Assembly: GCA_028015205.1 (NCBI GenBank)
Contig: CM051519.1
Span: 93,455,539-93,519,538 of the forward strand
Length of the DNA stretch: 64,000 bases
Source: Mytilisepta virgata
Taxonomy: Eukaryota; Mollusca; Bivalvia; Mytilida; Mytilidae
Direction of reading: 5' to 3'
Shown: piece by piece, positions 41,801 through 56,800 of the stretch
Position numbering within the stretch: position 1 is the first letter of the stretch
Layout: the number at the start of each line of letters is the position of its first letter
Translations under genes and position numbers: made by a program
The notes under the pieces: generated by a model
The model's database searches: none
Seen by the model: only the letters and a program-made list of their open reading frames with translations
Told to the model about the DNA's origin: nothing

Positions 41801-44800
41801 CACACATGGTACTGCAAATTGTTTTATCATTGAGATTTAAAATTTCAGTTGGGTTACATCTCTCCCGAAATCAAAATGCATGTATTACATATTGAAATTT
41901 TAAATCTAAAACAATATAATTATTAATTTCAGGTCCTTGGGGAAGAAAGTCAAGAAGTCCTTCACCTCGAACTACTATGAATAGGAATTTCTCATTCAAC
42001 CAGATTGTAAGATTCACAATTATCTATGAGTTTTAAAATTTTTAGGTGAGGTAGAACATCAATTTCAACAAATGGAAGAGACACTCTTAACTTAATTAAA
42101 GGTATTGGTAGGTTGAGACATTAAGATCCATAAAAAAGTAGTTCTTGAATATATGTAACATTATAAAGTTTGCTTCCTTTCCCCTATTTGACCTTATTCT
42201 TAATTTAAATAATATTCTTTTGTTCGAGTGAGCAAAGAAAAAATATTTTTAATTTTTGAACTTCATAATATTGATAAAATACGTGTATGTTAGATTGGTT
42301 TGAGGTACTTCGTGAGCATAGAGGCTTCTATGATCCTCGGGTAATTCATTTTATTGAGATGCTAGAGTATCAATAATTATAGTATAATTAATTTTGAAAT
42401 TTGAATACCTGAAATCTACAATGAGTTACCATTCAACACATTAATTCATGACTGCACATAGCACATGAGTGAATTATTTGTTCTGTTTGTTCACGAGTTT
42501 TAGACTTTTGATATTCAAATTACAAGATTAGTTATTCTGTTGATTACATTGACAAATTCAGAAGATTTAATGAAGGAATAAAGAAATTATGTTTTTTCAA
42601 TGTTTGTATATTAACATTGGTGATGACTATTGTATAGTAACACAGGTGACTACTATTGCTATGTCACTTATTAAAGTGAAATATGACTGAGTGAATTTTC
42701 AGATTTTCTTACACCTTTTCATGGTGGCGGTGTAATTTTTGTCTCGCCTGCGATGAAAAGTCGCAAAAACGAGATATAGGTGTTACTTTCCGGCGGCGAC
42801 GGCATTGTGAACTTTTTTTAAACTTTAATAACTTTGCACATATAATACATACAATTAAGAATTAAGGTCCGCAGATAGCTTATCGTATAAGGTTTGGCGC
42901 AGTATATTTGTCTTGTGACCCTGACCTCATTTTCATGGTTCATTGACTTAAACATAAATGTAAAATCTGCATCCAAGTTTCGTAGTTAAATCCATTTCTC
43001 AGCAACTGTAATACCTAGGCCAATGTTATTTGGTCTATAGATAGTTCTTAGTGGGTACATGCTAGTCTGATACCTGAATTAGGACCTTGTTCTCAATTTC
43101 ATGCTTGAGTGACTTTGTCACATTTTTGTGGTTAAGTCCAATTCTCAGCAACTATAATAACTAGACCCACCATATTTGGTCATAGTGGGTACATGTCAGT
43201 CTGACACCTGCCTTTTGACCTTGACTTCAATTTCATGGTTGAGTGATCTGCATGACATTTTCGTGGTTATGTCCATTTCTTAGCAACTGTAATACCTAAG
43301 ACCACCATATCTGGTCAATAGATAGTTCTAAGTGGGCAAATGCCAGTCTGACACCTGTCTCTGGACCTTGACTTCAATTTCATGGTTGAGTGACCTGTAT
43401 CAGATTTTCGTGATTAAGGCCATTTCTCTGCAACTGTAAAACCTAGATCCACCATATTTTGTCAATAGATAGTTCTAGTGGGTACCTGTCAGTATGACAC
43501 TTGCCTTTTATATTGTAATTTTGACCTTGACCTCAATTTCATGATTGAGTGACCTATGTCACATTTTCGTGATTAAGTCCATTTCTTAACAACTGTAATA
43601 CCTAAGCCCACCATATCTGGTCAAAAGATAGTTCTTAGTGAGAACATACCAGTCTGATACCTGTCTGGACCTTGACCTTAATTTCATGCTTATATTTTCA
43701 TGATTTAGTCCATTTCTCTGTAGCTGTAATACCTATATCCAAATTGACCTCAATTTTAGGCTTGAGTGACTCTTATCCCATTTTTACAAATAAGTCCATT
43801 TATTAAGAAATGCTATAAATGTATGTATTTTGGTCTAAAGATAGTTTTTGGTGGGTGCATACCAGTCTCAGACCTGTCAGCTTACCTTGGACAGTTTTAG
43901 GCTTGAATGACATGTATGAGATTTTTCAGACAAATGTTGCCTGACCATTACTACTTCTTTTAATGAATTTTTCTTTGACTTACAATGTCAGGTATCAGAT
44001 AATCTTTATTCTGTGTCCATTTGCATACTCAGGCAAGACATTTAGTGTGTCCACTCTTGTTAACCTTAATGAAGCCTTTCATTTGAATGAGACCATAATG
44101 ATATACAAGATAAAATTGATCAAGGCAGTCCAAGTGGGTAATTTTATATTTTAATATTGCCTTATTTTTTTATGAGGATCCAAATTAACCTTTTTGCTTA
44201 TTAGTGTCTTAACATACTGTTCCTAAAAATACATAATCACTTATAACTGTAGGACTTTTTGTCCAGTACAAGACAGGAGAGTGATCTTAGTGACAGTAAC
44301 ATTGAACATAGAATAAATGAATGTCTTGGTGAAATACGACCTTCAAGTAGTATTGATTCCCTCCTCTCTGGTAAGTTTTACCAAGATGTAGCCTTTAAAA
44401 TACAATGTTTGGTATTCTACTGTTAAATATGTTTTTTTCACCTTATCCAGACTATTCCAAATCATATAAAATAAAAAAGAATGGGTTTTGGATTATTGTC
44501 AGGGAGCTATGTTCTTCATTGTCCGTTTTGCATCTCAGTACCCTGGTAATGTCATACAAATGACTCTAAAATTGGCATTTGTTGCTTCTCTGCAAGGAAA
44601 TTATTCACTTTCAACAACATATATATATACAAGGAGGGTTGTAGATGAATGCATCATTGAAGCCGTACATTGAATGTGATGCTATCCAAAATTTCTTGGA
44701 AGGACACAGGGTAGACAACATCCATTCTCCAAAGTGAATTGACCAAAAATTTACATATAGAGGTTGCCAAGTGATCTTCAATACAGTGGGAAACCCTTAC

Positions 44801-47800
44801 CATATTGTATGCCCTAAGTGGCTCCAAAATAAAACCAAAAGGATAAGTCATTGGGCATAATACTATTTTACACATGATATATTTTAGAAAAACTAAAAAT
44901 AATAAAACAGTTCAGAAAGAGTAAAAGTTTGTGGAGCAATATTGGCTCTACATCTAGTTTTCATTTGTGTTGTTGACATTAACATGCATTTTATTTGTAA
45001 TAATGAAAGACAGTGTGAGCCAATGCCAATGAGAGAACAACCACGAAACAGAATTTGAAATAAAAAAAAGGTTGTTGTATAGCCACCAACATGCACAAGC
45101 TCTTAAAGGCTCTATCTTATGTTTATTCATTGAGCATACTGATACATTTTTTTTTTATTTCTAGACAGTGAATCAAGGAGATCAAATGATGATCCAAGTA
45201 AAAACTTTGAGATTGTTCTACTGGATGTTTCAAGCAATAAAATAAAAGACTTGCAGAATTTGGCAAATAGTGGCCAAAAATTCTTGTCAAAATTTAAATT
45301 TCTCCAGAAAATTAATTTCAGTTCCAACAATCTGAAAATTGTTCCTGGCGAAATATTTGAGGTTTGTAGCTGTTCATACAGTAGAGTTCGTTTATAACAT
45401 ACAGCCTTGTAATGAAATCAGGCTAATAACGAAGTGAAGATAAATGCCCGGCCCCATTGCTATTTAAATACTGTATTTTTGTAGGCTTATTACTAAAATC
45501 AGGCTTATAACAAAGAGAATTTTAATCCCAAAGAACAGTTTTATTACTCTAGAGTGACCTGTTGTCACAAAGAAAATCACTGAACAAACAAATTGTTGAC
45601 TGACTTCCATTACGCACGGATGGTCACATATAACAATGGTAAATTGGACTTGACACTTATGTTGAAAAGTCAATGATTCCTTTTTTATTGTTTTTTATAT
45701 TCAAACTAGAAAATGGCTATTAATATGATTGACAAGTTGTCAATTAATTATACATTTGTTTAATTGCTAAATTAAAAAAATAATAAAATGTGGTAGAAGA
45801 AAAAAAGAACTGAAAATCAAATCAACTGAATATATTTCCATTAAAACAAAATAGTCAAACTACAAACATTAACATCTATCAGAATATACATCCTTTTGAT
45901 AGGGGAGGTAATTCAGAATTATTTACATATAAACTCTGTTATACTTAAGAATTTTGCATAATTCATCTTTTTGGATCTGAAGGGGAACTGATCTCCAAAA
46001 TATGTTTTATTGGAATAGAAAAAAATCTTTGAACAAAAATGTATTTGAAAACAAATGAAATTAATAAGGTACTGGTATTAGAATAGAAAACACGGTTTCA
46101 CATTGACACTCACAGAGAAAATTTTTAGAATTTAATTTTAATAGGGGTGGTAACTCGGCATTATTTCTCTTATAACGAAATATATATATTAAATCATAAG
46201 ATACTGTTAAATTACAATATTAGGTAATATTGCCAGGTTTTGAATTTGCCTTTGAGCCTATAAAACAATTTACATTTGTATGTATTTGAATTGCATAATC
46301 CTTTATCTGTATTTATCTGTTTGTTAAAATTCAAAACTTTTTGTGCACATTTATTCCAGCGTTATTTAAAACTACTTTTTCAGTCCATTCAGTGAAAATA
46401 TTGGGAAGTAGAAATCAAGGTTTTGAGATGTTTTGGTTTTAAAATTTCCCATTATTTTACAGCACTTGGATTGTCTAGAGCAATTTGAAGCAAAGAAAAA
46501 TTACTTAACAAAAATCCCACTTTCCTTAATGAAATGTCCATCACTGAAACATCTTGATCTTAGGGAAAATAAGGTAAGACATTTTAATGAATAAGCACAT
46601 GCAAACAGGACAAAAGATTTTTAAAATTGTGTGAGTACCATCAGACTGGAGAATAAGTGTGACTGGGTATGAGAGTAAATTGAGACTGGAGAATAAGTTT
46701 GACTGGGTATGAGAGTAAATTGAGACTGGAGAATAAGTGTGACTGGGTATGAGAGTAAATTGAGACTGGAGAATAAGTGTGACTGGGTATGAGAGTAAAT
46801 TGAGACTGGAGAATAAGTGTGACTGGGTATGAGAGTAAATTGAGACTGGAGAATAAGTGTGACTGGGTATGAGAGTAAATTGACTGAATTTACACAGTAA
46901 CATTTCCATGTTTAGTAACATTACTTTATTGATTGCCTTTTAAAGATCACATTTTTTTCTTTATTTTATTTTTATAATAAAGCATAAACTATTTTCTTTT
47001 TTTATTAGCTTACCTTGCCAAAGGGGCCATGTGACCTATTGCCATCACTTTGCATCCACTGTGCATTGTTTACATCTGTTGTATCTACTCATTGCTGTAA
47101 ACTTAGTTTCAAAAATCATCTCTTCTCAAACCATTTGGCTATTTGGGACCAAACTTTGGTGAAATTTTCATTTGGTATTTATTTTTAAATTTCCTCAGAG
47201 TTTGTACCTGGTACCAATATAGTCACTGTTAATTGTACTGAAAATACAAAAAAAGAAAAAAAGAAAAAAAATATTCAAAATCTTCTCCAAAACTCCTTGG
47301 ATTTTTGATACCAAAGGATATTCGTTTTAGATCCATTATCAACCCTGGGTCCTCATAGGCTGATATATCCATTGTCTAATAAAAAAAACTCCATGACATA
47401 ATCTACATCTATTATTTCTGTTATCTGATGAAAGTTTGGTTTTCTTAATTTTGTTTTATTAAATATTTCATTTCAGATAACAACGATTGGACAGTTAGAT
47501 GGAACATGGTGTAATGAAAAATTGACATTTTTAGACTTATCCAGCAATGTTATACAAGATTTACCACAACTATTGAGCAATCATTTCCCATCACTATCTC
47601 ATCTTTATTTGAACTGGTAACTTAATTTTGTATTCAAGAAGAATGTATTAAAAACTTGTATACAGTCAATTTGTTCAATTTATCTAAAATCAAGTTTTCA
47701 GAAGCTAGATTTCATAGAATACAAATTTTTAGTGCAGAGTAAAAACATGAGTTATACAAATGATCATAAGTGTATGACTTGTTATTGCACTCTTATTGAG

Positions 47801-50800
47801 TAAATATTTGTCATATGAGCAACCAAAAAATATATCAAATGATACATTTAAAGATAGTGTTTTGTGGCTAAATGCCTGTCTTAGTAGTCTCTCATATACA
47901 TTTTTGTTTACTAGCTGAAGTTATAGATATGTATTACCGGTATTTGTTCAAAATTTATTTGACAAGCATTGCCAATAATGATATTCTGTCTTCATTTTGT
48001 ATTAAAAAGACAGAAACAATGGTGTACATTGAAATGTCACTAAAAATTGGAAATATACCAAGTCAGCAAAATTTTCAATATCATATTGAATTCAATGGTT
48101 GTGTTTTAACTTATTGTATCAACATTAAGTTGATTTTGCCATCTTTTCAGTAATGCGATCCATTGTGTAGCAGACAATCCTTTAGCACTGAAAGACCTCA
48201 AAGTTTTAGAGTTGTCACGTAACTACATAAAGATAATTACTGATAAATTCTTGCTGGGGTGCAGTAAACTAAAGACCTTGGACCTAGAAAATAATGGAAT
48301 AGGTATAATAAATGCATTTTTGTTACTCATATAGCAGAGTTGCAGGATAAATTTTAATGAAATGTGTGGTAGAGAGGAATAGAATCTAAAAATTTATTTT
48401 ATGTCTCGCCTTAAACTGTGGATACATTAATGTTTTAGATATCAGTTTAGATGGTAAATTGATAATTCCTTGAATACCGTAATTTATGGACTATAGGTCG
48501 GTGCAGCATGTAGGTCAAATGACCAATTTTTTACTGAATTACAGTAATTTTCGGACTATAGGTCGGAGCACATTTTTAAATCATTATCAATAGTAACTTT
48601 TGGTTGTGGGTTGGGGTTTCTGAATAAAAAAAAATTTTTTAATCTTAGGTCAAGCCCAGCCCTCTTAGGGAAAAAGTCCCGACCTATACACCAAAAATTA
48701 TGGTACTTTTTAAAATAATTTTCTAGTTGTAGCATGATCTAAAGTAAGCATTTTGTTAATTTGTATTACTGCACATAGTGAATCACAAATATTGGTATCC
48801 ATTAGAATATTATGAATTTACAGTTTAACTTGTATGCTGTCAATAATGACTACATGTACCAAAGTACATCAAATATTTAGTCTGATTTGAATTATTTGAA
48901 TACATACTTGTATCCCTAATACATATTGAAAAATGTTTATTAGCTTATATTCCAAGTGCTTTATTAAATGGTAGATATGTGACCAAGCATGGTATTATAC
49001 AGTATTATGTATTACATTGTTGTCATGGGTTACATTTTTGTCTCGCCTTGACGGAGTCAAAAAGCGAGACATAGGTATGCTATTTCCGGCGGCGGCGGCG
49101 GCGATGACGGCAATGGCGTCAACAATGTGTTAGTTTGTGATTAGCTCAGTTTTATGGGGATCCACTAGTGGTAGGTCAATGATAATTGGTATGGAGATGT
49201 ATTACCATTGCTACATCTCATTGCCATGGAGATTATTTGGCTCCGCCCCCTCAGTCATGGTCTATTGACTTTGAATGGTTTGTTTACTTTACATGTGTTA
49301 GTTTGTGATTAGGTCAGTTTATGGGGATCCACTAGTGGTAGGTCAATGATAATTGGTATGCAGATGTATTATCATTGCCACATCTCATTGCCATGGAGGT
49401 TATTTGGCTCCACCCCCTCAGTCATGGTCTATTGACTTTGAATGGTTTGCTTACTTTACATATATTATGAGTCTGGTGAAGAGGAACCTTGAGGGATCTT
49501 GTACTGGAAATCGACTATAAGTAACTATAAGTAACTATAAGTAACTTTAAGTAAGTATGTATTAGTTTGTGATTAGGTCAATTTATTGGGATCCACTTGT
49601 GGTAGGTCATTGATATTTGGTTTGGGAATGACTTATAATAAGTCAATGGTATTTGGTATCCAGTTGTATTAGCATTCACACATCTCATTTAAATGGAGAT
49701 TGTTTAACCATGTAACTCAGTCATGGTTCATTGACTTTGAATATTTGCATAACTTGTGTAAGATGTTATGGTATTGCTATTATGATTTCAATATTTGCAT
49801 AATCAAAATTACAAAAAAGCGAGACATATCTCTGTGATAACAGTTTTTGTTATCTTATAGTTCTGTCATGTTTTGACAAAGCACTAGCTAGACTAACAGT
49901 CCATTTTAAATTAATCAAACTACAATTTCTTGCTAAATTTATTTTTTCAGAATATCTTCCAAAAGACAATGTTGCATGCATGTTGCCAGTACTAACAAAA
50001 TTAAAACTAAACAGAAATAAATTGTATGAAAAAGAACCACTTTACATACCAAAGTTCATACTGGAATTACAAAAGTATGTCTTATTTATAATTTACAATA
50101 AAATTTTACATTTAAGAACATGAAAATACTCTGCTGTAGATTAAAGAAGGTACTTTGTAATGTATCTCTTTTCATTCTCACATTCTCTAATGCATTTTTA
50201 ACAGAAATGTCAAAGAGTATTTACATTATTATAGATATTCGCATGAACTAACTGTACTTTAAAATTTCAAGAACTCAGATATTTGAGAAATAATTCATGG
50301 TGGCTTCAAAATATCCTGATTTTACCAAGGGTAGGCCCTTTATGCGATAGCGAGTGGTAAAATATTGGCATGAAGGGCCTACCTGTGGTAAAATCAGGAT
50401 ATTTTCAATAGGACAGTTTCTACGACATTTTGAATGTCGCAACATAGGTATTCAGACACAAAGACGCCATTACACAATGCAAGTTATACTATGACACCGT
50501 TAAATCTTGTGAGAAACTTTACTGTGACTTTGCCAAACAAGCCATCCAACGTCTGACGATTGAATCAAAATATCCATATTTTACCATGGATATAGACTGA
50601 AGGCATTTTAGCAGGTCACATTAGTGTAATTAGAAGGTTAAGATTTATTTTTCATCTGTCAATTATCACTTTCAAAGTGGAATTTGAGATTTTAGGTGAT
50701 ATGCATCAACATTACAATTTAAATTTTAAGACATTATTTGGAGCAAGAAAGAAAAGAAATGTGTCTGTAGCATATTCATGTTTATTGTTACATAGTTAGG

Positions 50801-53800
50801 TCCTCGAACCAAATTGTAAAATTTGGAGATTTGTTAGCTCAAGTTACTTCCCTTTAATAATGTGAAAAATGCCCATTTTTATCAGCTGAACTTATATGCT
50901 TAAACTAAAAATTTGAAATTTGAGTAAAGTGTCATGAACTAATAAATTATACAGATCAAAATTCAAGGCTGAAATATTTCTCAATAGTTTACCAATAAAT
51001 GTACCATATTTGAAGTTTATGAACTAGATACTTTGAGAGGAACAATAATTTTTTATGCATTAACTCTATCACTTTTTTTCACAGTTTGAGAAAACTGGAC
51101 CTGAGTGACAACAATATAGAAAATTTTCCACCACCAAACACATGGAAGTCCCAGCTAATACAAGAAATTAGGTTATCAAGAAACAGAATTACTAAAGTAG
51201 GTTTTTAGTTTACAAAATTTGAACAGAGCATTTAAACTGTTTCTTGTGTTTATATGAAACCATAAAACAATTGTATACTGTTATGACCAACATTTGATCT
51301 TGACCTTTAGATACAAAATATGTACATGTTCTGCATTTGATAACAAAATCAATTAAAAAAAAAATATGTACATTGTTTGAAATTATACAGTTTATTTATA
51401 CGAGCCTTAAAAAAATAGTAGAAATTCAAGGTTTACTTAGCAGTTGTCACCTATTTCACAGTGAGGGAAAATAAACTTCATATTTTCCAATTGTGTACAT
51501 GCATTGTTTTTATCCTGCAATGGTAAATTATTATCATTTTTGGCAAAAAGGAATGAAAATGTTACATTTCTAGCCATTTTGGTGTGTTATCTAGGAAAAA
51601 TTTGATTTTGTAACCACTATAAACCAGCACACAATACAAAATATTGTTGAAATGAAGTTTATTTGGCCGTTTTATTTAGCCTTTAAATCATCCAGTTGCA
51701 GAATAAAGTTACCTATCTGTCTTACTACTTCTGGATTTTAAATCTGCATATCTGTAATGCTGAGTTATGTGTTCTGGAAAAAATCAGAAAATTTTTGATA
51801 TTGATATACCGTAAAATCTCTATTTATTCGTCGACCTAATTATTCGTCACTTTTAGTATTTCATGGAAAAATGTATTTTTTAAAATCTATTTTTTCTCGT
51901 CACTTGCAAAGTTTTCAAATCGCGACTGTTGTGAAGTCAGAATTTTCAACATTTATCGTGAACTGAATAAGTTCTTGTCACCATCGAGTCTTCCATTCCT
52001 CAAAACAAATAAGTTTATTCACCCAAAACATGAAAATAATTGTTATAAATACAAAATTTTAAACAAATTTAATCGACTTTTTGCACCTGGAAGTTAGGTT
52101 AAGATAGTAACAACAAAATAAAGTTCGGTATAACTATGCTTCTGATTCCACATTAGATAACAGACAAAATTTAAATAAAAATTATAAAATTAAACATATT
52201 TTATTTTATAATTCCTTTTCTTTAACCTATAAATTGAATTGATATGATCTTATACAAAGACGAAAGAAACAAATGAAATAAATATTCATTAGGTTCCATT
52301 CCGAATCCGGATTACGACCACGTGTTGTCTACATATCAAAACATGGCAGATGGTTGAAAGTTTGTCATCGTTGTTTGTTTTGGATTTAAAATGGCAATTT
52401 TCATGAGTATTGATGATGAATTCATGAAAAACAAATGAAGAAACAACTCAGAAAGTACGGGCTTTAATTTCATCTTGTTATACTTATCATTCATTAAGCA
52501 AATCAATCTACTGGAAGTCAACAACGATCCCACAACAAAAAAAACCTATTTTTTCGTCAGTTTTTCAATTTTCCTCAAAAATGGGTGTTTTTTAATGACG
52601 AATAAATAGAGTTATTACGGTAATTTACCGTAAAATCTCTATTTATTCGTTGGTCTAATTATTCGTCACTTTTAGAATTTCATTGAAAAATGTATTTTTT
52701 AAAATCTCTATTTTTCATCACTTATGAAGTTTTCAAATCGCAATTGTTGTGAAGTCAGAATTTTCAACATTTATCATGAACTGAAGTAGTTCTTGTCAGC
52801 ATCGTGTCTTCCATTCCTCAAAACAAATAAGTTTATTCATCCAAAACGTGAAAATAATTGCAATTTAGGTTAAGATAGTAACATCAAAATAAAGTTCGGT
52901 ATTTCGCGTTAGATAAAGAGGATTAAATTTAAATTAATATTATAAAATTAAACATATTTTACTTCATAATTCCTTTTCTTTAACCTTTAAATTGAATAGA
53001 CATTCATCTTATATGAAGATGAAAGAAACAAATCAAATAGATATTCATTAGGTTCCATTCCGAATCTGGATTACGACCACGTGTTGCCCACATGTCAAAA
53101 CATGCTGGTACATTGAAGTTTGTCACCTTTGTTGGTTTTGGATTTAAAATGGTAGATTTCATGAATATTGATGATGAATATGAAAAACAAATGAAGAAAC
53201 AACTCGGAAAGTACTGGCTTTAATTTCGTCTTGTTATACTTACCATTCATTAAACAAATCAATCTACTGGAAGTCAACAACAATCCCACATAAGAAAAAA
53301 CTTAATTTTTCGTCAGTTTTTCAAATTTCCTCAAAAGTAGGTTTTTTTTAGTGACGAATAATTAGAGATATTACGGTAATTTGATTTGAATACTTCATTT
53401 TGATTGGCTGAACAGCATAGAGCAATGTTGGTTATACTGTATAACATGGTTTGGTCTTGTGACATTACCAACTGATTAATCCTCCACTTGTAAATCAAAT
53501 AGTCCCATGTCATTATTGATTTTTGAATCTAGGAATAATTGTACTTCTGTTTTAAAATTAAATTATAAGGAATGCTTCCAATTTTTGAACAGATTATATT
53601 TCAATAACCTGGTTTGGGTCAGTTTACACTATACATAAACCGCTTTGCGGTTTATTATGCGTAAATGGACCCAAATCAGGTTATATCGTGTAACCTGTTC
53701 AAGAACTGGAAACATTCTTTAAATACTTTAAATAGGACTGAGTATATGTCAATGGGACAGTGTTCTGATCAGATAGTAATACTTCAGATTTGGTGTACAT

Positions 53801-56800
53801 GGATCATCATTTTTTCTCCACACCCAACAGTGTTTCAGTTTTTAATAGAAGTTAGGTTGTACCATACAAACATTCATTCTTTTCACTTTATAAAAGCAAA
53901 GTAAAAATTTGTAATGTATTAAATATCTGCAATTGATATGGTTCTACACATGATTTTTTTTTTATAAATAGATATAAATACATACAAGAAATGATCTGTC
54001 AGATTGACAGCAAACCAAATTTTCTTTCTTTACTGTTTGGAGCCGAAAAATCCAACAATTTGATTTTTCAGTCAGAAAATCCTCTTAAAAACCAGCTGGG
54101 ATACATGAATCATCATTTTAATTTTGTATAAATATTATTCTATCGTATGATTTTTATACAATATAAATATGGAAGAATATTTTCAAGGTTAAACAGCAGA
54201 AAATTTGTGAAAATGATTGTAATTTAAAGTCTAGTTGTTTCAATAAATTGTTCCTTTCACAGTACAATGATAAGGTACTTATTATTTATTTTAGTTAAAT
54301 TTAGAAGGAAGCAAGTCATGGACAAAATTAGAAACACTTTATGTTGATGGAAATAATATTAGTGAGGTTAGTCAGTTATAACATAGTATGGAAATAATAT
54401 TAGTGAGGTCAGTTATAACATAGTATGGAAATAATATTAGTGAGGTTAGTCAGTTATAACATAGTATGGAAATAATATTAGTGAGGTAAGTCAGTTATAA
54501 CATAGTATGGAAATAATATTAGTGAGGTAAGTCAGTTATAACATAGTATGGAAATAATATTAGTGAGGTTAGTTAGTTATAACATAGTGTGGAAATAATA
54601 TTAGTGAGGTTAGTCAGTTATAACATATTATGGAAATAATATTAGTGAGGTAAGTCAGTTATAACATAGTATGGAAATCATATTAGTGAGGTTAGTCAGT
54701 TATAACATAGTATGGAAATCATATTAGTGAGGTTAGTCAGTTATAACATAGTATGGAAATAATATTAGTGAGGTTAGTCAGTTATAACATAGTATGGAAA
54801 TAATATTAGTGAGGTTAGTCAGTTATAACATAGTATGGAAATAATATTAGTGAGGTTAGTCAGTTATAACATAGTATGGAAATAATATTAGTGAGGTTAG
54901 TCAGTTATAACATAGTATGGAAATAATATTAGTGAGGTAAGTCAGTTATAACATAGTGTGGAAATAATATTAGTGAGGTAAGTCAGTTATAACATAGTAT
55001 GGAAATAATATTAGTGAGGTTAGTCAGTTATAACATAGTGTGGAAATAATATTAGTGAGGTTAGTCAGTTATAACATAGTATGGAAATAATATTAGTGAG
55101 GTCAGTTATAACATAGTATGGAAATAATATTAGTGAGGTTAGTCAGTTATAACATAGTATGGAAATCATATTAGTGAGGTTAGTCAGTTATAACATAGTA
55201 TGGAAATAATGTTAGTGAGGTTAGTCAGTTATAACATAGTATGGAAATAACATTTGTGAGGTTAGTCAGTTATAACATAGTATGGAAATAATATTAGTGA
55301 GGTTAGTCAGTTATAACAGTATGGAAATAACATTAGTGAGGTTAGTCAGTTTTAACAGTATGGAAATAACATTAGTGAGGTTAGTCAGTTATAACATAGT
55401 AGATAGATATGCTGTGTAATAATCTATATGTATCATACACTATCGTGATCACCTTACCTTTGTTATAAAGATACTATTTTTGATTTTTTTGGACCAGAAA
55501 ACTTGTCAGACAAAGTACTGTTTTGTTTTCATCCTTACCTTTGCTTATTTTTGACACAGACTAAAATGTTGTTTTACATTTTAATCTTTATGTTACCTTT
55601 GATCTCACGGTAAAAAATATTATAAAGTAGTTTTAAAAGGTTCAAAGTTTTTAATCTTTTCTGGAAAGAAATCACCTTATTGGTTGGAATACTTTGTAGA
55701 TTGCTGTGTGATATTTTTATTTATTTTTGCGAAGTTTATAATAATCTTACTGATGTTATTTTTCAGTTACCAAAAGAAATAGGACAGCTGAGTTCACTTA
55801 CATCTCTAGACATAAGTTTTAATAAATCAATAAAATCATTACCTGATGAAATGGGACGATGCTCCAGAATGTGGGAGGTATAATTATTGTGTAAATAGTG
55901 CTTCCTTCAGCTTTTGAAGTTGGTATATTGATTGTTTTTTGTTCGTTAAATAAGGCAATTAATTTTGTCATATTTTACAGTTGTTATTTCTGAATTATGT
56001 CTCAGGATGATATGGAAAAGAGGCAAATTCGTGGTCAACACACAAGAAACCATAAACTTTACACAACCATTATAAAAATTTCAAACTTTTAACCAGATTG
56101 TCCAATGGAAGGAGTCTGGTTATTAGTTTGGTGTTCATCTCTGATTCTTCACAGCTATATTCAAATGATCTTAAAAAAATAAAATCATATCATTCTTGCC
56201 TGAAATAGCCAACATGGCTGCTTTCCTAAAAATAGAAATTGTCATATATATATTTCAAAATTTTCATCTCTGATTCTTCACAGCCATATTCAAATGATCT
56301 TAAAAAAATAAAATCATATCATTCTTGCCTGAAATAGCCAACATGGCTGCTTTCCTAAAAATAGAAATTGTCATATATATATTTCAAAATTTTCATCTCT
56401 GATTCTTCACAGCCATATTCAAATGATCTTAAAAAAAATCATATCACCATTGTCTTATTTCATATGAGATAAAGATAAATATATTCATGACAACCAATCC
56501 GAAAATCTCCTGCTAGTAATCTTCAGTTCAGACGTCTCTAACAGAATTGCACAGAAAAAATAGTCATCTTTTGAAGTATTTGCATTGTAGGTTTGTAGGG
56601 CGGGCATACATATAATTTAATTTTCAAAAATATTCTGATCTAAAATTACAGATTGAATCATATCTTATTTAACCAAGGAATATTTGAATCGCGGACTGCG
56701 AACTAATATGTTGGTGACCTCACAGTACCCAAAGTTGATTATACAATATAATGTAACTTGCCTAATCATTAAACAACCAACCAAATCGTCTGTTACATTT

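Noticed and set aside
43963..44154. 63-residue frame that could be an exon between exons 22 and 23
   Set aside because: Exons 22 and 23 already join in phase 0, the frame has no homology to LRRK2, and it lies at the end of a HINE.
46541..46921. Minus-strand 126-residue frame with S-H-T-Y-S-P-V-S-I-Y repeats
   Set aside because: Translation of the 40-bp array in intron 25; no other support.
53095..53289. Minus-strand 64-residue frame as an independent gene
   Set aside because: It lies entirely within a TIR element and is shared with the neighbouring copy; reported only as an element feature.
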